Shown: piece by piece, positions 1 to 7,446 of the stretch
Position numbering within the stretch: position 1 is the stretch's first letter
Layout: every line of letters begins with the position of its first letter
Assembly: GCA_910574915.1 (NCBI GenBank)
Contig: CAJTCR010000043.1
Coordinates: forward strand, 1-45,445
Origin: Eubacteriaceae bacterium
GTDB taxonomy: Bacteria > Bacillota > Clostridia > Lachnospirales > Lachnospiraceae
Length of the DNA: 45,445 bases
Direction of reading: 5' to 3'
Position numbers and translations under genes: made by a program
Notes under the pieces: generated by a model
Database searches by the model: none
What the model was told of the DNA's origin: nothing
Seen by the model: only the letters and a program-made list of their open reading frames with translations

Positions 1-505
1 AAAAATATCGAAAACAGCATAAAATCCAAAACAATAATGAATGCCTTAAAACAGTTAATTCGGCAGCAAGGGTATCATCTATAAAAGTTGTAAAGTCGTG
101 TTTGATAATATAAAGTTTAAATTCTGGTGAAATCCACGAAGCAAATTCAAAAGCAATGTCCGTATGAGCATAAGTGCCACCGTATCTACCCGATTTTGAT
201 ATAATACCGATTGCGTCTGTTGCTTTTATCCATTGCTGCGGCGTTAATGTAAATGCATTATCTCCCGACGCTGCTTTAAACCTATCGAATTCGATAGGTT
301 TAAAATTGGGATTGTGAATCTGTTCCCACAAACCTAAAAACGAAATTGTTGAATGATTACGCATCCAGTTCGCAACCACGATAAAAGCATTGTCTGGATT
401 TTTATATTTAGCAATATCTGTTAAAGAAATATAGGCTTCTTCATTTACAACATCACCTATAACTCTTATTTCTGTCCCATTAGCATCTATTTTCATATTT
501 TTCAT
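1..505 (-). CDS. KilA-N domain protein, 3' end outside window
   Basis: KilA-N DNA-binding domain protein, truncated by the window edge; 168 codons are visible. The start ATG at 505-503 is 8 bp beyond the stop of the 49-aa gene. Seen: the N-terminal block YISLTDIAKYK and, around residues 100-135, SKSGRYGGTYAHTDIAFEFA followed by WISPEFKLYIIK, which is the hallmark core of KilA-N proteins of phages and mobile elements. Odd: after LYIIK the usual charged extension (YQRLK-like, from memory) is absent and an unrelated hydrophobic stretch follows from about position 108 down to 1, so the 3' part may be fused to foreign DNA or truncated. The gene follows parA and a small basic protein in one operon, suggesting a stability or regulatory module. 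The domain call is firm; the role is not known. Confidence 0.8.
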   Translation of the reverse strand, partial: MKNMKIDANGTEIRVIGDVVNEEAYISLTDIAKYKNPDNAFIVVANWMRNHSTISFLGLWEQIHNPNFKPIEFDRFKAASGDNAFTLTPQQWIKATDAIGIISKSGRYGGTYAHTDIAFEFASWISPEFKLYIIKHDFTTFIDDTLAAELTVLRHSLLFWILCCFRYF

Positions 506-512
506 TGAACAT

Positions 513-662
513 TTATTTTCCCCTGTTAGCTTCTTTTCTAATTGTTCCTATTTTCTTGTCGCTGCGAGTATCCCGACCATTTTTATTTCTTATGGTTCCT
601 GGCGGAAGACCATGCTTTTTTTCAAATGTTCCTACGGTACAATCACTTCTTGTCTTTCTCAT
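513..662 (-). CDS. 49-aa basic protein between parA and the KilA-N gene
   Basis: Small basic ORF starting at ATG 662-660 with a GGAGG ribosome binding site about 8 bp upstream and ending at TAA 515-513. It lies 15 bp after parA and 7 bp before the KilA-N start, so it is very probably co-transcribed with both. The protein is rich in Lys/Arg and holds two similar stretches, RSDCTVGTFEKK and RSDKKIGTIRKE, resembling an internal repeat. I recall similar short proteins next to ParA-type ATPases in Firmicute elements. A DNA-binding partner of ParA (centromere-binding, ParB-like in role) is an inference only; no ribbon-helix-helix or helix-turn-helix can be proven by eye. Confidence 0.6.
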   Translation of the reverse strand: MRKTRSDCTVGTFEKKHGLPPGTIRNKNGRDTRSDKKIGTIRKEANRGK

Positions 663-677
663 TTCTAATTCCTCCAA

Positions 678-1709
678 TTATAAATCCTTGTTCATTCTGG
701 TTACGATTTTTTGAACATTCTCAATGCAATTTTGTCTATATTCTTCTTTTACAGCAACTCTTTTTCCCATTAAATCTAGTCGTCCAGCTTTTAAGCATTG
801 AAAAGGACAACCTCGTGCTGATGAAACAACCCCTGTTGTTTGAAAGTCTCTTACATCAATAATCCCCTTATCTAAGGATGAAAAAGCAAAAATATTAGGA
901 TATGTTTCTAATAAAGAAACTAAATCTTTATCAATTTCCTTTAAAACCGTTGCATATGCAGAAGCTGCTACTACATATTGAGTTAATCTATTTTTTAAAA
1001 CCATATAAACTTTAGGCAAGGTCATATCTACTTCTTCCAATTTTTCTGCAAAAGCATATTTACTATATATTTCCGACGGAAGTTTCAGTCCATATATTAA
1101 TGAAAACGCATTCTGAATTGCCCTCCTAGACGAATCATCTGCCATTACAGGCAAAACAACTTTAGTTGATGTTGCAATGGCTATTTGAGTGTACATTGAA
1201 AAACTAGGATTTGCATCTAAAAATACAATATCATATTCATTTTCAATCGGCTTAATAAAATCATTTAACCAATTTATAATAGCCACCCAAGTATTTGTCC
1301 CTGGTATTTGATTATTAGCTAAGGTAGAAATTGCATTAGATTGCAATTCTAACATTGCATCTCCACAAAGCAAGTCGATATTATCCTCTATGTATTGATT
1401 ATATTGACTAGGTTTAGTCAAGTAGTCTCTCGGATTAAAATGCGGCGCACTATACGGAGCTGGTAAACGCATTTGAAAATAACCGCCTATTGTAGCTCTA
1501 GGATTTGCACCTTGTCTCATTAATAAGACATCACTTCCACCCTGATTTAGTCCTCCCAGTAAAAGCTCAGACAAATTTGCTTGTGGACAAACATCAATAA
1601 CCAGTATTTTCTTATCTGAGTTTTGACGTGCGTATTCGCTAAGCACTTGAAATGCTAATGTCGTTTTACCTGTGCCGCCTTTATTATTCCAAAAAATAAC
1701 CCTTTCCAT
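678..1709 (-). CDS. ParA/MinD-type partition ATPase
   Basis: 343-aa ParA-family ATPase. Seen: the deviant Walker A motif KGGTGKTTL at residues 10-18 (signature lysine at 10, P-loop lysine at 15), a Walker A' region VIDVCPQANLSELL near residue 37, where the usual DxDPQ is DVCPQ, and a Walker B strand DIVFLDANPSF near residue 158. Family members bind ATP and DNA and segregate plasmids or integrated elements together with a ParB-like partner; the adjacent 49-aa protein is the obvious candidate. Transcription probably starts from the TTGACA/TATTAT promoter upstream, which overlaps a 10-bp direct repeat. The length is normal to slightly long. The presence of parA suggests the left part of the window came from a plasmid or from an integrative element with a replicating stage. 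Confidence 0.92.
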   Translation of the reverse strand: MERVIFWNNKGGTGKTTLAFQVLSEYARQNSDKKILVIDVCPQANLSELLLGGLNQGGSDVLLMRQGANPRATIGGYFQMRLPAPYSAPHFNPRDYLTKPSQYNQYIEDNIDLLCGDAMLELQSNAISTLANNQIPGTNTWVAIINWLNDFIKPIENEYDIVFLDANPSFSMYTQIAIATSTKVVLPVMADDSSRRAIQNAFSLIYGLKLPSEIYSKYAFAEKLEEVDMTLPKVYMVLKNRLTQYVVAASAYATVLKEIDKDLVSLLETYPNIFAFSSLDKGIIDVRDFQTTGVVSSARGCPFQCLKAGRLDLMGKRVAVKEEYRQNCIENVQKIVTRMNKDL

Positions 1710-1745
1710 CTTTAATCAACCTCACTTTGATTTCCTTATGCCTAT

Positions 1746-1788
1746 ATAATATGTAATTTTTGTACGCTTGTCAAGTACTTTTTGTACG
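1746..1788 (-). promoter_or_regulatory. parA promoter with two direct repeats
   Basis: On the minus strand a TTGACA box (1774-1769) and a TATTAT box (1751-1746) are separated by exactly 17 bp. The plus-strand sequence TTTTTGTACG occurs twice, at 1757-1766 and 1779-1788, with a 22-bp period; the two copies sit within the spacer and just upstream of the -35 box. This geometry fits an autoregulatory operator for ParA or its small partner. The function is inferred; the repeats and boxes are seen. Confidence 0.6.
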
Positions 1789-2103
1789 TTTATATGTTCT
1801 TTGCATCCTTTTTGCATAAATATTGACTGAAACAATTATTAAGGTATAGAAAATGACAGATAAATACATCTGCCATTTAAAGTAATCTATATAATAATTT
1901 TAACTATTTTTCTAAGAGAATCAAGATATATTCTTTAATTTTTCCCGTCTTTGGGATTTAACACCATGTTTTTTGAAAATCTTATATAGTTTAATATACC
2001 TTAAACCAGCTTATTTTCTGGCTTTTTTTATTCTAAAAAAATTTGACAAAAATATTTTTCAGGGGTTGCTTTATATGGTGTTATAATAAAGAGGGTGGTT
2101 TTT

Positions 2104-3817
2104 ATGGCGTATTTTTTGAAAAAATCAATGTTAAAAAAGGAACTTATCTTCAAATTTATGAAAGTTTTTATGACCCGCAACGCGGCCATACAGCACATAA
2201 ATCTTACAAAGCTTTGGGGTATGTTAACGACCTTATTCAAAATGGAATTGATGACCCGATTGCATTTTATAAACAAGAAATTTTTGAGCTGAATAAGAAA
2301 AGAAATGAACGGTTAAAACAAGAAAAAAATAAGCAGATTTCTGATGAAGAAACTCCTGAAAAAGCACTTGGTTATTTTCCTGTGAAAAGTATCAACCTTT
2401 CACTTGGCGTGAAGAAATATTTAGACCTTATGCAGGCCGTAACCGGGTTCCATTTTTCTGTTTTTTCATTTATTTCCTCACTTGTTTATGCCAGGATTGT
2501 ACAGCCATGTTCCAAACGGAAAACTTTCGATGATGTTCTGCCAAAACTGTTTGAAAAGTATGATTTTTCTCTGGACCAAGTTTACGATGGGTTAGAATAT
2601 ATTGGCTGTGAATATGAAAAAATTATCGAAATATATAATCATCAGATTCAAAAACATTATGGTTATAATACAGCACATACTTATTTTGATTGTACCAATT
2701 TTTTCTTCGAAATTGACAGGGAGGATGACTTAAGAAGGAAGGGGCCAGCAAAAGAAAATAGGCATGGCCCCATTGTTGGGCTGGGGCTTTTGCTTGATGC
2801 GGACCAGATACCAGTTGGGATGAAAATATACCCGGGAAACGAAAGTGAGAAACCCGTGTTAAGAAATATCATTAATGGCCTTAAACAGCGCAGCAACATC
2901 TCCGGACGTACCGTCCAAGTAGCTGACAAAGGGCTTAACTGCGCAGAAAACATAGTTACCGCATTAAAATCTGCAGATGGATACATCTTTTCAAAATCTG
3001 TGAAACAGTTACCGGAAACAGAAAAAACATGGGTGCTTTTAAGCAATGATTACCGTGATATAAAAGACAAAAAAGGGGGTGTCCTTTACCGGATCAAAGA
3101 ATGTGTGGATGATTTTCCGTATCAAATAACAGATGAAAACGGAAAGAAAAAAGCAGTAAAGTTAACAGAAAAAAGAGTGGTTACTTTCAATCCAAAATTA
3201 AAAGAAAAACAGATTTATGAAATTGAAAAACAGGTGGAAAAAGCAAAAATTTTAAAAGCAAGCCAAGCAAAAAAATCAGAATATGGGGACAGCTCCAAGT
3301 ATGTAACTTTTAAAGCAGAAAACAAGAAAGGCGAAAAAGAAGATGTGAAAATAAAAGTGGAAATGAACGAAAAAAAAATCAAAACTGACAAACAGCTTGC
3401 CGGATATAATATGATTGTTACAAGTGAAATTAACATGCCGGATACAGAAATATATTCAACCTATCATAACTTATGGAGGATTGAAGAATCGTTCAAAATA
3501 ATGAAATCACAACTGGATGCAAGGCCCATCTTTTTGCAAAAAGAAGACAAAATAACCGGCCACTTTTTAATCTGTTATTTATCCGTTTTGTTAGTAAGGA
3601 TATTCCAGATAAAAATCTTAGAAAACAAGTATTGCACAGAGGAAATTTTTGATTTTATGAAGCGCTTTAAAGTAGCAAAACTTTCAGAAAAAAATACATA
3701 AACCTCACAAAAAATACGTCATTTATAAAGGCATTTTCTGCATTCACAAACCTTCCGTTAACGTCATATTTTCTAACAGATTCACAACTAAAAAATATGC
3801 TAAGCTATAGGTTCTAA
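2104..3817 (+). pseudogene. IS1634-family DDE transposase, two frameshifts
   Basis: Transposase of IS1634/ISNCY-like type. The native start is probably ATG 2104, giving MAYFLKK; the frame then breaks in the A6 run 2119-2124, and the main frame continues from INVKKGTYLQIYESF. The catalytic core region shows TYFDCTNFFFE with the DDE Asp, then the block VADKGLNCAENI, and the late IEESFKIMKSQL block with the Glu. The main frame stops at 3699, but shifting at the A7 run 3688-3694 restores a typical C-terminus (KYINLTKNTSF through LKNMLSYRF) that ends at 3817. One extra A in each run would give an intact protein of about 571 residues. Both lesions are single-base losses in A homopolymers, so decay or base-calling error are both possible. 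Confidence 0.85.
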
Positions 3818-3831
3818 CCTATGGCTTAGCA
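3798..3831 (+). terminator. hairpin overlapping the transposase stop codon
   Basis: An almost perfect 16-bp stem (TGCTAAGCTATAGGTT, 2-nt loop CT, AACCTATGGCTTAGCA; one mismatched pair) that contains the restored transposase stop codon at 3815-3817. There is no long U-run after it on the plus strand, so it may act as a stability element or bidirectional terminator within the IS. Confidence 0.5.
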
Positions 3832-3898
3832 CCATATTTTACATATCAACTCCCAAAGACAGGTTTTATAAGATTTTCCACGACTTTTTTAATTTTTT

Positions 3899-4162
3899 TT
3901 ACGCCATCAGTAAAAGGTTTTCAAACGCATCCTCAAATGACACGCCGTTATTAGCGAACCGTATCTTTACCATTGTGTCCCCCACCTTAACCAGATAAGG
4001 ATTTTTTACCTGATTAAGATACTGGCGCTTTTTTTCCTCCACGCTTTTCTTCCTGTCTATGCGGATTTTCCCTATATCAGCCAGTTCCTCCAGTTTTGCG
4101 TCTGAAAAATCCATCTCAAGAAACTTTCTATGATCTTCTGCTGTCATTCCATAAACCTCCAT
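3899..4162 (-). CDS. DUF6870-like small protein
   Basis: 87-aa hypothetical protein. Seen: the acidic N-terminus, the segment SVEEKKRQYLNQVKNPYLVKVG followed by VKIRF, and a final VSFEDAFENLLLM helix. This layout (IRIDRKKSVEEKKRQYL then NPYLVKVGD) matches what I recall of the DUF6870 family of integrative elements of Clostridia; no function is known. It is the last gene of a minus-strand group at 3.9-6.3 kb and lies just outside the right end of the IS1634-type element. The start at 4162 is supported by a GGAGG-like sequence in the preceding bases; the methionine six codons further in is an alternative. Confidence 0.6.
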   Translation of the reverse strand: MEVYGMTAEDHRKFLEMDFSDAKLEELADIGKIRIDRKKSVEEKKRQYLNQVKNPYLVKVGDTMVKIRFANNGVSFEDAFENLLLMA

Positions 4163-4233
4163 GAAAAAATTGCCGCCTGCTGTTATGCGGACGGCTATGT
4201 AAAAACCGGACGCATCCGGTCATGGAAGGTTCC

Positions 4234-4632
4234 CTATTCCCTGCTTGTTTCAAGCCTCTTTTGGAAATTCCTGTATATCTCTTTGTCTACCCACGCCACA
4301 TACTCCTTAATGTCAATCAGTCCTTTCAGATCATAGATTTGGGAACGCATGAACTGCTCTATCCGTTCAGCAGCGTTTTCCTCCTGCCCTGTCAGTTTTG
4401 CAGCCAGCTTTTCCCTGATTTCCTCCTGTACAGCCTGCGGCATTGCGGGTATGTAGTAAGGCGGAATGTACGGCACATTTCTCTGCGTTACTGCATCTTC
4501 ATATTGGTAGCTCTTTTCAAACTCAAGTAAAAATTTCCGTATCTGGACGCTGGCTTTTCCCCTGTTTTCCTCACTGACAAGCTCTGCCAGTCCGTCAAAG
4601 AACTGAACCAGCTCCAATTTTGTAAAGCCCAT
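4234..4632 (-). CDS. hypothetical protein, 132 aa
   Basis: Start ATG 4632-4630 preceded by AAAGGAG with suitable spacing. No recognised domain. Seen: an N-terminal helix-rich stretch, a Tyr/Pro-rich centre (VPYIPPYYIPAMP) and a charged C-terminal half (EEIREKLAAKL, IEQFMRSQIYDL). It is cytoplasmic by composition (no signal or membrane segment). It belongs to the minus-strand accessory cluster of a degraded integrative element, downstream of the small membrane protein and upstream of the DUF6870-like gene. The clear ribosome binding site and undisturbed frame support a real gene; the function is unknown. Confidence 0.6.
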   Translation of the reverse strand: MGFTKLELVQFFDGLAELVSEENRGKASVQIRKFLLEFEKSYQYEDAVTQRNVPYIPPYYIPAMPQAVQEEIREKLAAKLTGQEENAAERIEQFMRSQIYDLKGLIDIKEYVAWVDKEIYRNFQKRLETSRE

Positions 4633-4768
4633 CTTGACATACTCCTTTCGTCCTGCAATCCTCCATCCAGCAATTTATCTGAATGACATACGCTGCCCCA
4701 AAACGGGCAAATATGTAAACAGCCAGACTTCTGCCCGGCTTTGTAATGATTTATTTTGGTTCTTAAAT

Positions 4769-4909
4769 TTACCATCTTCTGTCATCGTTATCGTTCCAGC
4801 GCATACGCCCATATGTCTTTCTCTTTGCGGAGACAACCATTCCTGAAACGGCAAGTACCGATAAAACCAAAAACACGCCTGCTGCTACAAAATATCTAAC
4901 CCTGAACAT
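4769..4909 (-). CDS. 46-aa single-pass membrane protein
   Basis: Short ORF from ATG 4909-4907 with an AAGGTGG ribosome binding site 5-6 bp upstream. Seen: a short basic N-terminus (MFRVRY), one hydrophobic segment of about 20 residues (residues 6-26, FVAAGVFLVLSVLAV and following) and a strongly charged C-terminal tail (KRKTYGRMRWNDNDDRRW). This is the shape of a small single-pass membrane peptide with the tail in the cytoplasm by the positive-inside rule. It lies 17 bp after the mazF stop in the same direction. Whether it belongs functionally to the toxin gene is unknown. Confidence 0.5.
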   Translation of the reverse strand: MFRVRYFVAAGVFLVLSVLAVSGMVVSAKRKTYGRMRWNDNDDRRW

Positions 4910-4925
4910 ATTTACCACCTTTTCC

Positions 4926-5398
4926 TTATTTGTTGTATCTGTCAAACACGCCCACCTGCACCTGTACGCCCTCCGTAATCCTGCCGAGCGTTTCTTCATC
5001 GACCTTTCCCATGTGTTCTATGATACGGTCAAAATTCAGCGCTGTTACCTGTTCGCACAGTGCGATGCTGTGCTGTTCCAGTCCCTCCGTCTTATACGAT
5101 GATATGAATACATGCGTGGGTAAGTTCCGTTTCTTATAAATTCTGGCAGACAGCGGAACTACCGTTAAGACTGTGCTGTGCCTGTTTGCCATGTTGTTAC
5201 TGACCACCACCACGGGGTGCATACCGCCCTGCGTACTTCCCTGATACTGTACGCCCAAATCGGCATACAGAATGTCGCCTCTCCTTAGTTTGCCATGTTG
5301 TTACTGACCACCACCACGGGGTGCATACCGCCCTGCGTACTTCCCTGATACTGTACGCCCAAATCGGCATACAGAATGTCGCCTCTCCTTATCTTCAT
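4926..5398 (-). pseudogene. MazF/PemK-type mRNA interferase, broken by tandem duplication
   Basis: Endoribonuclease toxin of the MazF/PemK family. Starting at ATG 5398-5396, which overlaps the previous stop as TGATG, the frame reads MKIRRGDILYADLG, the typical first strand and loop, then GGMHPVVVVSNN; it hits TAA after 37 codons at the junction of an exact 104-bp tandem duplication (5184-5287 and 5288-5391). Because 104 is not a multiple of 3 the frame is lost. Removing one copy would give an intact 122-aa protein ending at 4926, with the later TVVPLSARIYKK and THVFI blocks. A TTG at 5258 could start a shortened protein lacking the RRGDI strand. No MazE-type antitoxin is visible upstream. Inactive in the assembled form, possibly reversible. 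Confidence 0.85.
5184..5391. repeat. exact 104-bp tandem duplication inside mazF
   Basis: Bases 5184-5287 and 5288-5391 are identical over all 104 positions by direct reading. The unit covers the codons from just after the mazF start to the NMAN residues. No obvious long microhomology is seen at the borders beyond CCT. It could be a genuine recent duplication or an assembly artefact. Confidence 0.95.
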
Positions 5399-5826
5399 CA
5401 GCAGCACTTACCCCCGCCCCATATTGGTCTTTCCTTGTCGGCAGGACACTTTGTTGTATCGTACATATGGTACTGCATGGTAGAAAGCTCAAAAAATCCG
5501 ACACCAATGTTGGCAGCATCGTACATAAATTCTTCCAGATCGGACTCGTCCGCTGTTATATCAGCCATGTTCTCCACGACAACCGTATCATACTGCCCGG
5601 TAATCAGATGGTTAATCAGCATATTTGCCGCATCACGGTCAATATCCCTGTTCGGTCCCTTGTTGACAATCGTTTCATTCATCAACGCTATGCCTGCCAG
5701 GCTGCACTTCTGACGGTTCTGCTGAATGATCTGGCGGATATTGCTTTCTGACTTGTTGGAGTTCATAAACATGACTGCCGGATGCACAAGCAAGCCGACC
5801 TCAAAACTTTTCACATTACTGCACAT
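5398..5826 (-). CDS. resolvase-fold-like protein upstream of mazF
   Basis: 142-aa protein; ATG 5826-5824 is preferred because AGGTGA lies 6 bp upstream (a GTG at 5835 is possible). The central part (RDAANMLINHLITGQYDTVVVENMADITADESDLEEFMYDAANIGVGFFEL) resembles the second half of a serine-recombinase catalytic domain (the 'YD.VVV..L.RL.RD..D' pattern). The catalytic N-terminal serine motif is not present and there is no DNA-binding C-terminal domain. It is therefore probably a non-catalytic resolvase-like protein, possibly regulatory. Its stop overlaps the mazF start (TGATG), which implies translational coupling and makes it a candidate antitoxin or partner; that role is inference. Confidence 0.5.
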   Translation of the reverse strand: MCSNVKSFEVGLLVHPAVMFMNSNKSESNIRQIIQQNRQKCSLAGIALMNETIVNKGPNRDIDRDAANMLINHLITGQYDTVVVENMADITADESDLEEFMYDAANIGVGFFELSTMQYHMYDTTKCPADKERPIWGGGKCC

Positions 5827-5889
5827 GATAATCACCTGTTCTTTCTTCTATTCTCATTGACTGAAACAAAAGAGAAGTTTTTGCCGGCA

Positions 5890-5979
5890 TTATCCTCTCA
5901 TACAGGAGAGCCTTGTCTGCTGTTATCTGATAACTGCAAGGCTCGCCTGTATCAGAGGATAACGTGGCGTTTCCGCCAC
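5890..5979. repeat. large imperfect palindrome and adjacent hairpin
   Basis: 5890-5915 (TTATCCTCTCATACAGGAGA and six more bases) pairs with 5937-5962 with 24 of 26 matches, and the inner arms CTGTTATC/GATAACTG extend the stem. A second hairpin GTGGCG-TTTC-CGCCAC follows at 5964-5979. No coding function is seen here. The dyads lie between the accessory genes and the relaxase remnant, so a transfer-origin or transcription-end role is possible but unproven. Confidence 0.6.
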
Positions 5980-6006
5980 ATTACCCCTCTGTTCAATCTG
6001 AAAATA

Positions 6007-6282
6007 TCAGACTGGCTCTCGCCTGTCCCCGAACCGGGTAACATACACTGGGACGGCGATCCCACACTGCGCCTCTGTCATGCCCAACCAGACGGAATCC
6101 GCAGGCAGCCACTCCCGAAAAATGCTTTCGCTGAAATTCCGGTGCCGTTCTATCTCATTACCTCTGGTTGCCATACCAGTAGACACAATCCTCTGCTCCA
6201 TACCTTCACGGGCAACAATGTTATCCATTGCAGGCACATCTTCGCACGAAATGGGATTCTGCCACCCTCTATCCCCATGCAA
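6007..6282 (-). CDS. uncertain ORF between mazF cluster and relaxase remnant
   Basis: An open frame of 91 codons (TTG start at 6282; a methionine at residue 37, near position 6174, is an alternative). No ribosome binding site is convincing and no domain is recognised. The C-terminal part (SIFREWLPADSVWLGMTEAQ) reads like ordinary protein and codon usage is not obviously random. It lies in the 680-bp stretch between the resolvase-like gene and the relaxase remnant, which otherwise holds only strong inverted repeats. It could be a gene fragment left by rearrangement. Confidence 0.25.
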   Translation of the reverse strand: MHGDRGWQNPISCEDVPAMDNIVAREGMEQRIVSTGMATRGNEIERHRNFSESIFREWLPADSVWLGMTEAQCGIAVPVYVTRFGDRREPV

Positions 6283-6453
6283 GCATGGACAGATAAAAAG
6301 GCGAAAATAAAATCAGGTGTATGCGTGTCCTATAAAATTGTTTTGGCTTTTTCAAGCCTGCAACTATCATAACTGAAAGGGAGTTGTTTTCAGAGTGCCA
6401 GATTGCACTATTTGTAGCTGATATACGCCACCTTAACTATTAGATATAAATAC

Positions 6454-6516
6454 AAAAAGGGTGGACGTCAGATAAAATCTGTCGTCCACCCTTTTTGGTG
6501 TGCCCGGTGGGCACAC
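6454..6516. repeat. two hairpins abutting the broken relaxase
   Basis: 6454-6473 and 6477-6496 are 20-bp inverted arms (AAAAAGGGTGGACGTCAGAT and its complement with one mismatch) ending in TTTTT, a terminator-like structure. It is followed at 6498-6516 by a perfect GTGTGCCC-GGT-GGGCACAC hairpin. The relaxase homology begins directly after this, so the hairpins mark the truncation point. Confidence 0.65.
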
Positions 6517-7296
6517 GTGCATGTGTTGACTATCCACATAGACAAGGGGCATATCCATAACCACATCATATTTTGTGCGGTCGATTTTGCGACACACCGC
6601 AAGTATGTTTCCAACAAGAAAAGCTATTGTCAGATACGCAATGAGAGTGACAGGCTGTGTAAGGAACATGGATTGTCAGTCGTCACGCCGGGACAGGACA
6701 AGGGAAAGAAATATGCGGAATGGGACGCTGAACGCAAAGGCACAAGTTGGAAAGCAAAGCTGAAAGCGTTGATTGACGCTACCATTCCCAAAGCAAAAGA
6801 TTTTGATGATTTCCTGCGGCTCATGGAAGCGGCGGGCTATGAAATAAAGCGGGGCAAGTTCGTTACGTTCCGTGCGCCGGGGCAGGAACGCTTTACCCGT
6901 TCTAAGACGTTTGGGGAAGCCTATACTGTGGAAGCCATAACGGAGAGGATTGCCGGGACGTACCGGGCGAAGCCGAAAGCGTTACGGCAGGAAAAAACGG
7001 GCGTTTCTATGCTCATAGACATTCAGAACAGTATCAAAGCAGCGGAGAGCAAGGGCTACGAACAGTGGGCGAAGATACACAACTTGAAGCAGGCGGCAAA
7101 GAATGGCGGGAAGCTGCCCGACTTCAAAACGCTGCATACGGAGTACAAGGAGCTTACGGAGAAGAAAGACAAGCTATATCAAGAATACGGGAAACTGAAA
7201 AAGAAAGTAAAGCAGTATGATACAATCAAGCAGAACGTAGACTGTATCTTGCGGCAGGGGAAACAGCCGGAACGGGAGAAGGAAGCGGAAAGATAA
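6517..7296 (+). pseudogene. relaxase (MobP-like) lacking its N-terminus
   Basis: C-terminal about 259 residues of a conjugative relaxase. Seen near the first codons: HIDKGHIHNHIIF, the histidine-rich metal-binding motif III, then the KYVSNKKSY and NRLC-like (DRLCKEHGL) segments, a central SWKAKLKALIDATIPKAK region and a Lys/Glu-rich coiled C-terminus. The upstream part, with the catalytic tyrosine motif I, is absent; before 6517 only hairpin DNA is in frame. The only in-frame start near the edge is a GTG with no ribosome binding site. Family knowledge: such relaxases nick oriT to start transfer. This copy cannot be active, which shows that the element here is a remnant. Confidence 0.8.
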
Positions 7297-7322
7297 AGTG
7301 TACGTTTAAAAGGCGCAGAAAT

Positions 7323-7389
7323 TTCACGCCCAAAATGTAGTAGTTCGCACCCCTTGCAATTAGTAATAAGGTGCAAATGACGATATAAT
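7323..7389 (+). promoter_or_regulatory. LytTR-type direct repeat and promoter of the two-component operon
   Basis: TTCACGCC at 7323-7330 and TTCGCACC at 7344-7351 form an imperfect direct repeat with a 21-bp period (two helical turns), the geometry bound by LytTR-domain regulators such as AgrA and ComE. A TATAAT box follows at 7384-7389; no good -35 box lies 17 bp before it, as expected for an activator-dependent promoter. The same repeat, including the inner CCAAAATG, occurs at 9620-9648. Confidence 0.7.
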
Positions 7390-7446
7390 AAAAGAAACAG
7401 ATTTGAATTTTATATTTTTTAGGTTATGAAAGGAAGTCGGGATTTT

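Larger units (their letters stand above)
1944..3863 (+). mobile_element. IS1634-type insertion sequence
   Basis: The element is bounded by short inverted repeats: CCCGTCTTTGGGA at 1944-1956 on the left and, reading in from the right end on the minus strand, CCTGTCTTTGGGA at 3863-3851 (one mismatch). Between them lies one transposase gene in the plus direction. The flanks show T-runs (TTTT) on both sides, so a target duplication cannot be told from background. It separates the parA promoter region from the accessory genes at 3.9-6.3 kb. It is likely immobile now unless the two frameshifts in its transposase are sequencing errors. Confidence 0.75.

Noticed and set aside
3688..3700. programmed -1 frameshifting in the transposase
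   Set aside because: The A-run is slippery, but a second cure by one A near the start codon and the single-frame nature of this IS family favour lesions or sequencing error.
4488..4775. 95-codon minus-strand frame overlapping the 132-aa gene and the small membrane gene
   Set aside because: Overlaps two genes with ribosome binding sites; no domain, Trp/Ser-rich shadow.
6648..6662. fifth copy of the cassette promoter repeat inside the relaxase remnant
   Set aside because: GAGTGACAGGCTGTGTA is similar only in part, lies in coding sequence and lacks the 34-bp-spaced CAAGC.
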